From NCBI GenBank assembly GCA_023413135.1, contig JAEZQK010000075.1, forward strand, positions 1 to 31,126: 31,126 nt of DNA, given 5' to 3'. A program made the position numbers and the translations under genes. Positions 30,953 through 31,126 of this stretch are shown one piece after another; the first letter of the stretch is position 1; each line of letters opens with the position of its first letter. This stretch comes from Bacillota bacterium (lineage in GTDB: Bacteria; Bacillota; Clostridia; Christensenellales; Aristaeellaceae). Under the pieces are notes generated by a model. The model had not been told where the DNA came from and searched no databases. It worked only from the letters and a program-made list of their open reading frames with translations.

Positions 30953-31126
30953 GCAAGCATTTTCACTCCAGACATCCATCTTTGATGACACATATTAATA
31001 CTAATGGAGAACATTATTGCGTCGATGGCCGTGAGGGATTTTTGCGCAATACAAGGAGACAAAGCGAGGCGTAGCAGCGCTACGCTGAGCGGCAGTCGAC
31101 GCCGTAGTGCGCGAAAAGATCCACGG
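30953..31126. repeat. Palindromic intergenic repeat at right edge
   Basis: After about 60 plain bases, 31012-31126 holds CATTATTGCGTCGATGGCC and then GCGTAGC-AGC-GCTACGC (a perfect hairpin at 31069-31085), ending GCGCGAAAAGATCCACGG. By comparison with 759-791 the right arm of a long palindrome continues past the window. No gene or clear terminator of dgoA is seen. Confidence 0.6.

Noticed and set aside
1..31126. CRISPR array, tRNA, rRNA or phage module
   Set aside because: No regular spaced direct repeats, cloverleaf, rRNA stretches or phage structural genes were noticed; only palindromic intergenic repeats.

Overview
The window looks like a chromosomal segment of an uncultured, fairly GC-rich Firmicutes of the class Clostridia, probably a gut or fermentative carbohydrate degrader. 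This rests on purine-rich Shine-Dalgarno sites, SigA-type promoters, an LplB/YtcP-type sugar importer with no ATPase, a YesM/YesN-type two-component pair, intracellular glycoside hydrolases, and palindromic intergenic repeats of a kind common in Clostridia assemblies. The exact taxon cannot be read from the sequence. No rRNA, tRNA, CRISPR array, phage module or replication origin was seen.

Layout. 1-804: no intact gene; repeats and an internally deleted IS110-family transposase remnant. 805-3178 (minus): TPM-domain protein, double zinc-ribbon membrane protein and DUF523 protein. 3387-5442 (plus): C39-like cysteine-peptidase-fold protein, a possible 37-residue peptide, and an MFS transporter. 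5515-5638: a 124-bp inverted-repeat element whose sister lies at 18816-18940. 5772-6923: amidohydrolase. 6955-8248: promoter, short upstream ORF, terminator and tandem-GNAT acetyltransferase; this resembles a leader-ORF attenuation system and is the strongest candidate novelty. 8419-16966: carbohydrate uptake locus with two permeases, solute-binding protein, sensor kinase, AraC-type regulator and GH5 glycosidase. 17037-18707: CPBP membrane protease, convergent and overlapping with a TetR gene, which follows a four-TM protein gene behind a near-consensus promoter and palindromic operator. 18816-19310: three kinds of hairpin repeat. 19312-21262 (minus): two aldo/keto reductases. 21439-22530: Ldh2-type dehydrogenase. 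22538-25230 (minus): DUF2974 hydrolase, a frameshifted hydroxypyruvate-isomerase-like gene, and an IclR regulator. 25493-30952 (plus): GH35 beta-galactosidase, dgoD, dgoK and dgoA. 30953-31126: a palindromic repeat related to sequence at the left edge.

How the genes work together. The first sugar locus would sense an extracellular glycan or oligosaccharide (YesM/YesN-like), import it (permeases plus binding protein, with a shared ATPase encoded elsewhere) and hydrolyse it inside the cell (GH5). The second locus has GH35 to release galactose or a galactoside unit, then DgoD, DgoK and DgoA to convert D-galactonate through 2-keto-3-deoxygalactonate and its 6-phosphate to pyruvate and glyceraldehyde 3-phosphate (De Ley-Doudoroff route). 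A divergent IclR gene is the likely regulator. No galactose dehydrogenase or galactonolactonase is recognisable here, so the link between galactose and galactonate is missing from the window or is filled by an oxidoreductase of unassigned specificity.
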